Positions 7,994 through 15,324 of a DNA stretch of 34,517 nucleotides are shown here, piece after piece. The stretch is from Streptosporangiaceae bacterium. GTDB taxonomy: Bacteria; Actinomycetota; Actinomycetes; Streptosporangiales; Streptosporangiaceae. Positions within the stretch are counted from its first letter, which is position 1, and every line of letters starts with the position of its first letter. Location of the stretch: NCBI GenBank assembly GCA_030038295.1, contig JASHPF010000351.1, forward strand, positions 1 to 34,517, written 5' to 3'. The position numbers and the translations under genes are program-made. The notes below the pieces were generated by a model, which did no database searches, was not told the origin of the DNA, and saw only the letters and a list, made by a program, of their open reading frames with translations.

Positions 7994-9543
7994 CCACAGC
8001 CGCTCCGCGCCGCGATGGCGCCGGAACTCACGACCGCGACGGCTACCAGCCGGTCAACCTCGCCGACGACACGCTGGAGCTGGCGACCAGCTTCATCCTG
8101 GGACCGGCAGCCACGGGTGGCCACCAGGACCGCCCGGCAAACCAGTTCGCCCCCGATCGCACGGCGGCCGCGAGCGGTACGGAGCTAACCGGAGCCGACT
8201 CTGCGGCTACGCACACTGCCGGACTGCTCCGCCGGGGACTTCATAGACTTGGCTGGGGCGTCGCGGACCAGGCTGTTTCGAGCCTCTCCAACGCCGCGAT
8301 CAGCATCTACGCCGCCCGTTCCCTGCTGGTGACGGACTATGGCGCGTTCAGCCTCGCGTACGTGACCTATGCGTTCGCGCTCAACGCCTCGCGCGGCCTG
8401 GCGACCGATCCGCTCATGGTGAGGTTCAGTGCCACCGACCGGCCGGTCTGGCGTCGAGCCGTCGCGGGCAGCTCCGCCACAGCGTTGGTCGTGGGGCTGG
8501 CGGCCGGCATCTGCGTCCTTGGCGCGTCGGCGCTGATGACCGGATCCGCCAGGATGGCGTTTCTGGCGCTGGGCCTGACGATGCCCGGTCTGCTGCTGCA
8601 GGACAGCTGGAGATACTCATTCTTCGCACTCGGACGCGGCAGTCAGGCGTTCCTCTGCGACGCCGTCTGGGTCCTCGCGATGCTGCCGGGGCTTGCGGTG
8701 ATCCGAGCGACACATCACACGAGCGTGTTCTGGTTCGTGCTCATCTGGGGCTTGGGCGCGTGCGCGGCCGCGGCGATCGGGCCGCTCCAGGCCTGGGTGG
8801 TCCCGCGGCTGTCGATGGTGCAGCAATGGGTGTCGCGCAACCGGGACCTCGGTCCGCGCTATCTCGCCGAGAACACCGCCAACAGCGGCAGCTCGCAGGT
8901 GCGCAGCTACGGAGTTGGTCTGATCGCGGGGCTCGCGTCCGTCGGGTACATCCAGGCCGCCAACACGCTGATGGGCCCGTTCATGGTCATCTTCATGGGC
9001 ATATCACTGGTGACGGTGCCCGAAGCAGCCAGGGTGCTCCGCCGGGCGCCGCGACGACTGCCACTGTTCTGCCTGCTCGTCGGCGGCGCGCTCGCGCTTG
9101 CGGCCACAGCCTGGGGTGTGGTGCTGCTCGTCATCCTGCCCCGAGGCTTCGGGAACTGGCTGCTCGGCCCGATCTGGCGACCCGCCTACCCGGTGCTGCT
9201 GGGGACGATGATCGGCGTGGCAGGGGCCTGCTTCGTGGCGGGAGCGAGTGCGGGCTTGCGCGCGATGGGGGCGTCGCGGCGAAGCCTCCGCGCGCAGGTC
9301 ATTGCCTCACTGGCGTATGTGGCTGCAGCCCTGGTCGGAGCCGCGATGGACGGGGCAGTTGGCGCCGTGCGCGGTTCCGCGCTGGCCGTGTGGGTCGGCG
9401 CGGTGCTCTGGTGGTGGCAACTCCACCTGGCGCTGCGCGAATGCGAGTCGGTGCCGGAAGGTCAGGGGCTCTGGGCCATCCAGTCCGCTGGCCGGCACCG
9501 CATCTCGCCGGAACTGCTGAGCCACAAGCCGGGCAACCGCTAG
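7990..9543 (+). CDS. Wzx-like polysaccharide flippase (MOP superfamily)
   Basis: The 517-residue integral membrane protein has a hydrophilic N-terminal extension of about 85 residues, then some twelve hydrophobic segments. The first is around GWGVADQAVSSLSNAAISIY, with later ones such as MVIFMGISLVTVP and LCLLVGGALALAATAW-like stretches. This is the pattern of the polysaccharide transporter/MOP group, which flips polyprenyl-diphosphate-linked oligosaccharides across the membrane. The long soluble N-terminus is more than a typical Wzx has. The start overlaps the epimerase stop, so expression is coupled. The window shows no Wzy polymerase beside it. Confidence 0.85.
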   Translation: MTTAAPRRDGAGTHDRDGYQPVNLADDTLELATSFILGPAATGGHQDRPANQFAPDRTAAASGTELTGADSAATHTAGLLRRGLHRLGWGVADQAVSSLSNAAISIYAARSLLVTDYGAFSLAYVTYAFALNASRGLATDPLMVRFSATDRPVWRRAVAGSSATALVVGLAAGICVLGASALMTGSARMAFLALGLTMPGLLLQDSWRYSFFALGRGSQAFLCDAVWVLAMLPGLAVIRATHHTSVFWFVLIWGLGACAAAAIGPLQAWVVPRLSMVQQWVSRNRDLGPRYLAENTANSGSSQVRSYGVGLIAGLASVGYIQAANTLMGPFMVIFMGISLVTVPEAARVLRRAPRRLPLFCLLVGGALALAATAWGVVLLVILPRGFGNWLLGPIWRPAYPVLLGTMIGVAGACFVAGASAGLRAMGASRRSLRAQVIASLAYVAAALVGAAMDGAVGAVRGSALAVWVGAVLWWWQLHLALRECESVPEGQGLWAIQSAGRHRISPELLSHKPGNR

Positions 9544-9660
9544 CGACAGCAGTCGCTCTCAAGCGCTGGCCGGGATCAGCTGCGCCCTAACCTGGCCAAC
9601 TGAGGTAAGACAGGGGACGGCTAAGCCGGACGTGACAACCGGGCTTCCAGGCACCGGGAT

Positions 9661-10014
9661 CTAAAAGCACAGACAGAACGGGTGCCCCGACGGGTCCCTG
9701 TAGACCCGGAAAGTCGGACCGCCACCGGGCAGACGCGCAGCGCCAAGCGAGAGGGCCTGCTCCTCGGCCTGCTCGATGTCGTCCACGGCGATGTCGATGT
9801 GCATCTGCTGCGGCGGGCCGGCGTCCGGCCAGCCGGGCGGCTCAAGATCGGGCGCTAGCTGGAAGGCCAGACCCGGCCGGTCGGCCGAGTCGCCGATGAC
9901 GACCCAGTGGTCATCGTCCTGCACTCGGACGAAGCCGAGAAGTTCTTGGTAGAACGTCGCGAGCCCGTGTGGATCAGGGGTGTCGATCACAAGGCCGTGC
10001 CACTTTCCGGTCAT
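9661..10014 (-). CDS. VOC-family (glyoxalase/bleomycin-resistance-like) protein
   Basis: The predicted 117 residues begin MTGKWHGLVIDTPDPHGLAT. One VOC fold is visible: a first half with FYQELLGFVRVQ and a second half with MHIDIAVDDIEQAEEQALSL, ending in PSGHPFCLCF. It most resembles the glyoxalase_6 type, whose members often have no known substrate. An in-frame ATG at 10098 would add 28 residues, but those codons lie inside the inserted element (10029-11952), so ATG 10014 is preferred. The first 59 coding bases and 14 upstream bases are repeated exactly at 11953-12025. The gene was probably downstream of the SRPBCC gene before the insertion. Confidence 0.82.
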   Translation of the reverse strand: MTGKWHGLVIDTPDPHGLATFYQELLGFVRVQDDDHWVVIGDSADRPGLAFQLAPDLEPPGWPDAGPPQQMHIDIAVDDIEQAEEQALSLGAARLPGGGPTFRVYRDPSGHPFCLCF

Positions 10015-10028
10015 ATGCGGAGTATGCC
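9956..10028 (-). repeat. 73-bp direct repeat, copy 1 (5' end of the intact VOC gene)
   Basis: This stretch matches 11953-12025 perfectly over 73 bases and in the same orientation. It covers the first codons of the VOC gene and 14 bases upstream. The neighbouring bases diverge on both sides, so the repeat boundaries are sharp. It directly abuts the left terminal inverted repeat at 10029. Confidence 0.95.
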
Positions 10029-10045
10029 CTGACTTCGGCCACACT
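10029..10045 (+). repeat. Left terminal inverted repeat
   Basis: CTGACTTCGGCCACACT pairs with the right end at 11936-11952 at 15 of 17 positions. It starts at the first base after the 73-bp repeat. Confidence 0.65.
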
Positions 10046-10247
10046 CTTGGATTGATCTTGGCGGCAGGGCTGTGACCTGCTGGTTCGTCGCCGGCCATCG
10101 CTGAAACTCCGCACTAGGCGAAGCCGTACTGTGGCCCGGTGTCGCCGTATCTGCGGACGGTGAGGACGTCGTGGGGATGCGACCGCGGTGCACTCTCGCA
10201 TCACGGGTCGCGGGACGTTGAGCACATCGGACCGGCCCACGATGATG

Positions 10248-10379
10248 TCAAGCTGGAGCTTTTGAAGGCGGCGGCGCGGCAGCGGCCAGGGCGTCCTTGA
10301 CCTCAGCCTTGATACGGGTGCGCCGGGCGGTCCGCTGCCGATCATCTCCGCTCAGATGGGCTGCCTCTCGCGGAACCAT
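10248..10379 (-). CDS. Possible 43-residue ORF inside the insertion
   Basis: A minus-strand frame from ATG 10379 encodes a basic helical N-terminal half (about GDDRQRTARRTRIKAEVKDA) and a Pro/Ala tail. Codon third positions are GC-rich, as in real genes here. It may be a small DNA-binding protein or the end of a decayed larger gene. No clear ribosome site is seen and I do not recognise the family. Confidence 0.3.
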   Translation of the reverse strand: MVPREAAHLSGDDRQRTARRTRIKAEVKDALAAAAPPPSKAPA

Positions 10380-10471
10380 CGGCCGCAGCCCACGTGACGA
10401 AACCGGTCTGGGTCCCGGAAGATTTTCTGCTCAGTGGTATGCAGATCGGCTGATGGAGGAGTTAATGGGCT

Positions 10472-10969
10472 GTGAGCGACCACCATACCGAGTTCGCCGA
10501 CTTCTTCCAGGCGAGCTGGGAGCCTTGCCTGCGGACGCTGGTGGCAGTCGTCGGAAGCCCAGCGCTGGCCGAAGATCAGGTGGCGGAGGCGTTCGCTAGG
10601 GCCTGGGCGTCGTGGCCGAAGCTCCGTCGTCATCCAGCTCCGCAGGCGTGGGTGGTGCGCACTGCGCTCAACACCGGGGCGTCGTGGTGGCGGCGGCGCC
10701 GCGGCGAGCTGCCCCTGGCTGATCACGGCCTGACTGCTGCCAGTGACCTAGACGGTGGCCTCGATGCCGTCTTGCTGACGGCGATATGGCGCCTGCCCCG
10801 TCGGCAGCGTGAGGTGATCGCGCTGCGAATCTTCCTAGATCTCGACACCGCCACGATCTCCAGGCAACTGGGGATCGAGGCCGGAACGGTCCGGATGCAT
10901 CTGTCCCGCGGCGTAACGGCGCTGCGCCACGAGCTCACCCCGACCAAGAGCACGGAGGCAGAGCAATGA
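10472..10969 (+). CDS. ECF RNA polymerase sigma factor (SigE-type)
   Basis: The 165-residue protein has sigma region 2 at about residues 6-62 (FADFFQASWEPCLRTLVAVV, AEDQVAEAFARAWASW) and region 4 at about 103-155 (LPRRQREVIALRIFLDLDTA then a helix-turn-helix ending TVRMHLSRGVTALR). It should direct RNA polymerase to a small regulon under control of a partner. GTG at 10472 follows GGAGGAG about ten bases upstream. Its stop overlaps the ATG of the next gene (ATGA, 10966-10969), a common sigma/anti-sigma arrangement. It sits within the 1.9-kb insertion, so it looks like cargo. Confidence 0.88.
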   Translation: MSDHHTEFADFFQASWEPCLRTLVAVVGSPALAEDQVAEAFARAWASWPKLRRHPAPQAWVVRTALNTGASWWRRRRGELPLADHGLTAASDLDGGLDAVLLTAIWRLPRRQREVIALRIFLDLDTATISRQLGIEAGTVRMHLSRGVTALRHELTPTKSTEAEQ

Positions 10970-11706
10970 ACGCCCACGACGAAATGAGCGACAGCGAGGT
11001 GCTGCGCGCCGCGTCCGAGGTCCTGTCCCGCATATCAGTGGCAGACCCCCCGGATGTCAAGGCGATCACAGCCAGGGGCCGCGCGCGGCGGAACCGCCGG
11101 CGCGCCGGTGCCGCGGGACTGTCGGTGGCCGCGGCGGCTACCGCACTCGCACTAAGCCTGGCAGGAGTCTTGGGTTCGGGCCCCGCAAAGACGCCCGGCA
11201 CGATCCGGACCATGTCGTTCACGCTGGTCAGCCACCGCAACGGCACGGCAACGCTGACGATCAACCCGGTGGAGCTGCTCGACACCACCGCCCTGCAGAA
11301 CGACCTTCGGCAAGACGGCATCCCGGCTCACGTCACCTCCGGCAGGTTCTGCTCCTCGAAGCCCGCGCCAGCCGGATTCTGGCACGTGGTGGGGGGCTCT
11401 ACGGCTCCCCGAAATGTTCACCCCGGAGAAGGTTTCGGGCCGGCCGGGATGCTGGGCATCGCAAATGGCATCCCGGTGAGGCTGGTCGCGCCCACCATCA
11501 CCTTCAACCCGGCGGCCATCCCAGCGGGCGCCGAGCTCAGCTTCGGTGACCTGACGGCCGTCATGGGCACGCACCGCATGCACGGGGTCATCATGGGGCT
11601 TATCAACGCGAACTCCTACACCTGCAGCAGCAAGACACTGGCCGAGGTGGCTCAACTGGGAGCGGCGGCCCCGTTCGGTTTCTGGTGGCCGGCCGGAGTG
11701 TCATAG
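10966..11706 (+). CDS. Membrane-anchored partner of the ECF sigma factor (candidate anti-sigma factor)
   Basis: The 246 residues show a short cytoplasmic N-terminus (1-48), an Arg-rich stop (RARRNRRRAG, 39-48), one transmembrane helix (about 49-70) and an extracellular C-terminal domain of about 175 residues with two visible Cys (SGRFCSSK and SYTCSSK), which may pair. There is no HxxxCxxC zinc anti-sigma motif. The role as anti-sigma factor is inferred from the ATGA overlap with the sigma gene and the one-helix topology, common for genes downstream of SigE-type factors. What the outer domain senses is unknown. Confidence 0.65.
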   Translation: MNAHDEMSDSEVLRAASEVLSRISVADPPDVKAITARGRARRNRRRAGAAGLSVAAAATALALSLAGVLGSGPAKTPGTIRTMSFTLVSHRNGTATLTINPVELLDTTALQNDLRQDGIPAHVTSGRFCSSKPAPAGFWHVVGGSTAPRNVHPGEGFGPAGMLGIANGIPVRLVAPTITFNPAAIPAGAELSFGDLTAVMGTHRMHGVIMGLINANSYTCSSKTLAEVAQLGAAAPFGFWWPAGVS

Positions 11707-11734
11707 TCAGCCCTGGCTCCATCAGGGCTCACCT

Positions 11735-11924
11735 CACGATCTCTTGGCGGCCCTGGCGGTCAGCAGGTGGATCGACCCGACAACAGGCTGGTCCATGCGC
11801 AAGTTCGTCAAAACCGCCCTCAGATACCGCACCGTCCAGATCCAGGCGACCACGTCATCATCGCCGCAGACGGCTACCCCGCGAACTCCGCCAGGCCATC
11901 GAAGCCATCAGCACCAGCCGCTGA
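11735..11924 (+). pseudogene. Frameshifted C-terminal remnant of a transposase
   Basis: The plus strand encodes HDLLAALAVSRWIDPTTGWS and MRKFVKTALRYRTVQIQA in one frame. Then, after a frameshift near 11848, it encodes HVIIAADGYP, and after another shift near 11882, ELRQAIEAISTSR and a stop at 11922-11924. Joined, these pieces resemble the C-terminus of an actinobacterial transposase, probably of the IS4/IS1634 type as I remember it; the family is not certain. No upstream part of a transposase is present, so the element cannot be autonomous. It lies just inside the right terminal repeat. Confidence 0.5.
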
Positions 11925-11933
11925 AATTGCGCA

Positions 11934-12011
11934 CTAGCGTGGCCGAAGTCGGGTCGCGAGCCCGTGTGGATCAGGGGTGTCGATCACAAGGCCGTGCCAC
12001 TTTCCGGTCAT
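11934..12011 (-). pseudogene. Truncated second copy of the VOC gene start
   Basis: ATG at 12011 and the first codons (MTGKWHGLVIDTPDPHGLAT) are identical to the intact VOC gene. After the 73-bp repeat the frame enters the inserted element and reads RLRPR and a TAG at 11934-11936. It lies 42 bases downstream of the SRPBCC stop at 12054, a normal operon spacing, which suggests that this was the original VOC position. Confidence 0.75.
11936..11952 (-). repeat. Right terminal inverted repeat
   Basis: On the minus strand this reads CCGACTTCGGCCACGCT and matches the left end (10029-10045) at 15 of 17 bases. It directly abuts the second 73-bp repeat. Confidence 0.65.
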
Positions 12012-12025
12012 ATGCGGAGTATGCC
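11953..12025 (-). repeat. 73-bp direct repeat, copy 2 (truncated VOC start)
   Basis: A perfect match to 9956-10028. It holds the VOC start codon at 12011 and upstream bases, and ends where the sequence toward the SRPBCC gene becomes unique. Confidence 0.95.
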
Positions 12026-12053
12026 AGCGGAACGAGGCACCCGCGCGTCGCCA

Positions 12054-12500
12054 TCAAGCGCTGGACTCGGCCGCCTTCTTGAGCCGTGCCAGCGCCCTGG
12101 CCGGGTCGCTGACAAGCTCGTGCCGCACGATGCGACGGATGAATCGTCCCCTCCAACCTGGAAGGAAGCTGAAGTTTCAATTAAACGAAACGCGACAACT
12201 GTCGCTGCCGAGGGGCGACACGACGACGATCTCGTGGTTCCTGATGCCGAAGGGCACCTTGACGTCGAGCTCGAGCGTGCGCAGCGGCTGGACGGACAGC
12301 ACATCCCACGACAACCGGAGGCCCGGTGCGGGCCCGAAGACCAGCCGATCGCCGACCGCGAGGTTGTGCGCGGGAGCCGCGACAACCTTCACGCCGAGCC
12401 AGCCGAGCCGCGCCGGATTGGTCAGCAGATCCCAGACTCGGTCCGGCGACGCGTGGATGACGTCGGTGGGACACGTCTCGAAGCTGCCGCTCTCGGCCAT
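12054..12500 (-). pseudogene. SRPBCC-family (polyketide cyclase/START-like) gene interrupted by an in-frame TGA
   Basis: From ATG 12500 (GGAGGGG seven bases upstream) the frame encodes MAESGSFETCPTDVIHASPD and a normal SRPBCC N-terminal and central part, to SCRVSFN. A TGA at 12177-12179 stops it at 107 residues. Past that codon the same frame continues without any shift: NFSFLPGWRGRFIRRIVRHE, then LVSDPARALARLKKAAESSA and a stop at 12054-12056. The whole length, about 148 codons, fits the family (about 150). The lost codon was plausibly TGG (Trp). It is either a nonsense mutation in a dying gene or a sequence error. It follows GT2 by 20 bases on the same strand, yet looks unrelated to glycan synthesis. 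Confidence 0.72.
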
Positions 12501-12520
12501 GGCCCCTCCATCCCGGTCTG

Positions 12521-13462
12521 TCACGCCACTTTCCATGGGCGACCCACAATCGCGTCAGCGGCTATGGCCGACACGTCGTCGAGGTCAGCAGGGCCTGCCT
12601 GATTGCGATGCCGACGCGTGGCACGGTCAACGGCCCACGCCGCCAGCGCCCGATAGCAGGCGCGCTCTTCGGCAGGCGTCAACTTCGAGCGCCGAACCGC
12701 GGCGGCAAAGCCCCACGGATACTCGGCATAGAGCCGAATCGCTGGATTGCGGATCCTGTCTGCTCGGCGCGGGTCAAGGTTCGCGCACCAGGTACGCACC
12801 GTTCGAAAGGCCCGCTCGGCACGCTCGGGATGGTCGCGGCGGAAGTAGAGCCAGTCGGGAACGTGATAGAAGCGGCCCAGCAGGGCAAGTTCAGCGACGA
12901 TCGTGCGATCAGCTCGATAGTAGCTACCATTCAGCGCCGTGCGACGAAGAACCGCTGTGCGGATAACGCCGCCGTCGTCGTCTCCGCCGTCATCGAACAG
13001 CACGCTTCTGAAGCGCTCGGCGGGCGACGGCGAAGCAGTACGTAGCTGGTACCGAGGAGCCATGATCACGGTGCCAGATCCATCGACGACGGCTGTCCAG
13101 GAGTGCGCGAGTACCACGTCGGGATGCTCATCGAGCACCCGGATGCACCTGGTCAGCAAGTCGGGCGCGTACAGGTCGTCATGAGATGCCCACTTGAAGA
13201 GCTCGCCATTCGCCTGATGGACGACGAAATTGTGATTTGGAGCGGCTCCGATATTGACCGGATGGCGAATGTATGTGATCCGGCTATCAACGCCTTGATA
13301 GTGTTTGCAGATCTCCGGGGTACTGTCGGTAGACGCGTTATCGGAGATGATCAGCTCATAATCGACGTAGCTCTGGCCGAGCAATGATTCGATGGACTCT
13401 GCCAGAAAGTTCTCGCCATTGTAGACCGGCAGCCCTATGGTCAGCCGTGGTCCGCCGCTCAT
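12521..13462 (-). CDS. Glycosyltransferase family 2
   Basis: The 313-residue GT-A enzyme starts MSGGPRLTIGLPVYNGENFL, the classic GT2 opening. It has ELIISDNASTDSTPEIC (nucleotide-binding part) and FKWASHDDLYAPDLL, where HDD replaces the usual DxD metal-binding motif. It should add a sugar from an NDP donor to a lipid-linked acceptor. A longer frame reaches back to 13684, but GAGGAG upstream of ATG 13462 and the start of homology there support the shorter form. The SRPBCC reading frame follows 20 bases downstream. Donor sugar is unknown. Confidence 0.87.
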   Translation of the reverse strand: MSGGPRLTIGLPVYNGENFLAESIESLLGQSYVDYELIISDNASTDSTPEICKHYQGVDSRITYIRHPVNIGAAPNHNFVVHQANGELFKWASHDDLYAPDLLTRCIRVLDEHPDVVLAHSWTAVVDGSGTVIMAPRYQLRTASPSPAERFRSVLFDDGGDDDGGVIRTAVLRRTALNGSYYRADRTIVAELALLGRFYHVPDWLYFRRDHPERAERAFRTVRTWCANLDPRRADRIRNPAIRLYAEYPWGFAAAVRRSKLTPAEERACYRALAAWAVDRATRRHRNQAGPADLDDVSAIAADAIVGRPWKVA

Positions 13463-13903
13463 TCGCTTAGTCTCCTCGCCGCTCCTGCCCGCCATTGCGC
13501 AGCGCAGGACCTCACATGGACTGTCGGAAGGGCGCCGTGGCCAGCTCAACCTGACCACGACTGTCACTGAAGAGCACGGAACACCGTGCTTTGATACCAG
13601 GCCGTGCCGTGACGGGAGACTGGCCGAAGGGCCAGCGGTGCCGGACTCGGGGGTACCGACTCGGCCATGGCCACGACGGGCCACGTCTGCCGATCTCCGG
13701 CCACCTGCAACACCGTGGCCGGCTCGTCTCTCACCACGCGGCGTAGGCCGCCGCTGCCCTGGCGTCCTGCCGTTGGCTTGCGGTCGTCCGCACCCGCCAC
13801 GCGTGTATCACCAGGTAGTCCTCCTCGCTCCTTTCTAACGGCGGCGCACGCATCACGTGGCACCGTGCCGCGATTCTCCGAGGGCTATGGGACAGCGATT
13901 CGT
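13463..13903. other. Divergent intergenic region between GT2 and pyruvyl transferase genes
   Basis: About 440 bases separate the divergent starts. Long open frames on both strands cross it but have no recognisable protein content. The only notable item is a short minus-strand ORF at 13731-13811 with a strong ribosome site. Promoters for both genes should be here, but I cannot place them. Confidence 0.35.
13731..13811 (-). CDS. Possible 26-residue small ORF upstream of GT2
   Basis: GTG at 13811 is preceded by AAGGAGCGAGGAGG and eight spacer bases, the best ribosome-site match in this region. The frame encodes an Ala/Arg-rich peptide (VIHAWRVRTTASQRQ then DARAAAAYAAW) and a TGA. It may be a leader peptide of the GT2 transcript, or the ribosome site may be chance. 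No regulator-type codon run (for example consecutive codons for one amino acid) suggests attenuation. Confidence 0.22.
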   Translation of the reverse strand: MIHAWRVRTTASQRQDARAAAAYAAW

Positions 13904-15220
13904 ATGAGCCGATTCAGGGCAGCCGGTGCGCAGGTGCTGGCCGCCAGCCAGCTCGATGCAGGCGGACGGGCTGCCTACGCTGCCGAGGATGACCTGCTGC
14001 CGCGGCGTGCGGAACGGCGGCCAGGGGTACAAAGGATAGGCATATTCGGACTGCTAGGCGCTGGCAACATCGGCAATGATGCTTCGATGGAATCGGTGGT
14101 AGCGTACCTAAGGGAATCCCATCCGGACGCGGTTATCGATGCGATGTGCAGCGGCCCTGAGCAGCTGCGGGACATACATGGCATCGACGGAATTCCATTG
14201 TCCTGGTACCAAAACCACGACTCTCCAAGGCTACGTTTCGCGGCGCCGATATTGAAGGCCCTCGGCAAGGGAATCGACGTCGTGCGAACTGCCGCCTGGG
14301 TCCGCCGCCACGACGTGGTCATTGTTCCCGGGATGGGCGTGCTCGAGACGGACTTGCCGATAAAGCCTTTTGGATTTCCGTATGCTATCTTCCTGCTCAG
14401 CGTCTGCGGCCGGGTTCTGGGCACCAAGGTGGCCTTCATCGGTGTTGGCGCCAACGTCATCAGCCAGCGCACAACCCGATGGTTCTTTTCCACGGCCGCG
14501 CGACTGGCAGCATACCGCTCCTACCGTGACGATTTCTCGCGTCAAGCCCTACGCATGATGGGCGTACCTAGTCAGACGGATGACGTCGCCCCGGACGTCG
14601 TCTTCGGACTGCCGCTGGCTGCCAGTCGGCCGGCTGACCCGGCCACGGTCGCGGTGGGTGTCATGGATTTCCATGGCTCCAACGACGACCGGGCGCACGC
14701 GGCCCAGATTTATGCCCGGTACCTCGACAATATGACCAGCTTCATTGCGTGGCTGGTCGGCCAGGGCTGGACGGTCCGGCTTGTCGTCGGAGACGCCAGA
14801 TGGGATCTCGAAGTCGCGCACGAGATCATTGCTCGTATCGCGGACCGGCTGCCCAGCCTCGAACCCGACCGCATAGTTGCCGAGCCAATTTACACGGTAG
14901 CGCAGCTGACTGAGGCGCTGGCGTCAGCTAAGTTTGTGGTGGCCGCCCGGTACCATAACGTTATTCTCGCGCTTAAGCTGAATAAGCCGACGATTGCTGT
15001 TGCCTACGCGGCCAAGCATGAAGTGCTCATGAACGATATGAATCTCTCGCGCTTCGTGCAGCGCGCGACGTCTCTCGACGTAGGTCGGCTGATCGAGCAG
15101 TTCAATGAGCTCGAGACCTGCTCGGACTCGCTGGTCCGCGAGATTTCTCAGCATAATGCCGTGAATGCGAGACAGGTAGCGGACCAGTTCAGGAGGATGT
15201 CTCGGGCGCTTCTTTCCTGA
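13904..15220 (+). CDS. Polysaccharide pyruvyl transferase family protein (WcaK/AmsJ-like)
   Basis: The 438-residue protein has a basic N-terminus, then RIGIFGLLGAGNIGNDASME (around residue 45-64), the entry motif of the pyruvyl transferase family. Further family features are VVIVPGMGVLETD, a central Rossmann-like part (KVAFIGVGANVI), and FVVAARYHNVILALKLNKPT near the C-terminus, including the RYHN signature. Members move pyruvate from phosphoenolpyruvate to a glycan sugar, giving acidic ketals; some relatives have other roles. ATG 13904 follows GGGACAG by about ten bases. The frame is open back to 13667, but that part has no homology-like content. The gene is less GC-rich than its neighbours, with ATA, TTT and AAT codons, hinting at transfer. 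Confidence 0.85.
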   Translation: MSRFRAAGAQVLAASQLDAGGRAAYAAEDDLLPRRAERRPGVQRIGIFGLLGAGNIGNDASMESVVAYLRESHPDAVIDAMCSGPEQLRDIHGIDGIPLSWYQNHDSPRLRFAAPILKALGKGIDVVRTAAWVRRHDVVIVPGMGVLETDLPIKPFGFPYAIFLLSVCGRVLGTKVAFIGVGANVISQRTTRWFFSTAARLAAYRSYRDDFSRQALRMMGVPSQTDDVAPDVVFGLPLAASRPADPATVAVGVMDFHGSNDDRAHAAQIYARYLDNMTSFIAWLVGQGWTVRLVVGDARWDLEVAHEIIARIADRLPSLEPDRIVAEPIYTVAQLTEALASAKFVVAARYHNVILALKLNKPTIAVAYAAKHEVLMNDMNLSRFVQRATSLDVGRLIEQFNELETCSDSLVREISQHNAVNARQVADQFRRMSRALLS

Positions 15221-15324
15221 CAGTGAGCCTGGACCCAGCGTTGCCAGCGTAAGTGTTTCCGTGACGAGTAGCTGTCTCCGAAGATAAGACTCAGTAATCA
15301 GACAATCGGCTAGGAAGGTGCATC

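Larger units (their letters stand above)
10029..11952. mobile_element. 1.9-kb insertion with terminal inverted repeats, carrying an ECF sigma/partner pair
   Basis: Left end CTGACTTCGGCCACACT (10029-10045) and the reverse complement of the right end CCGACTTCGGCCACGCT (11936-11952) match at 15 of 17 bases. Both ends directly abut the two 73-bp direct repeats. Inside lie a small minus-strand ORF, an ECF sigma gene, its overlapping membrane-protein partner, and a frameshifted transposase C-terminus near the right end. A second motif pair, CTGAAACTCCGCACTAG (10101-10117) and CTGAAATTGCGCACTAG (11921-11937), 15 of 17 identical and in direct orientation, suggests relics of more than one element end. 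The 73-bp flanking duplication is far longer than normal target duplications, so the mechanism is unclear. Confidence 0.6.

Noticed and set aside
10015-10098. N-terminal extension of the VOC protein from ATG 10098
   Set aside because: Almost all of these codons come from the inserted element, and homology starts at ATG 10014.
12177-12179. TGA as a selenocysteine codon in the SRPBCC gene
   Set aside because: The family uses no selenocysteine, no SECIS-like hairpin is evident after the codon, and Trp is the likely ancestral residue.
11977-12966. 329-codon plus-strand open frame over the SRPBCC and GT2 genes
   Set aside because: Antisense shadow; Ser/Arg/Pro-rich and without homology-like content.
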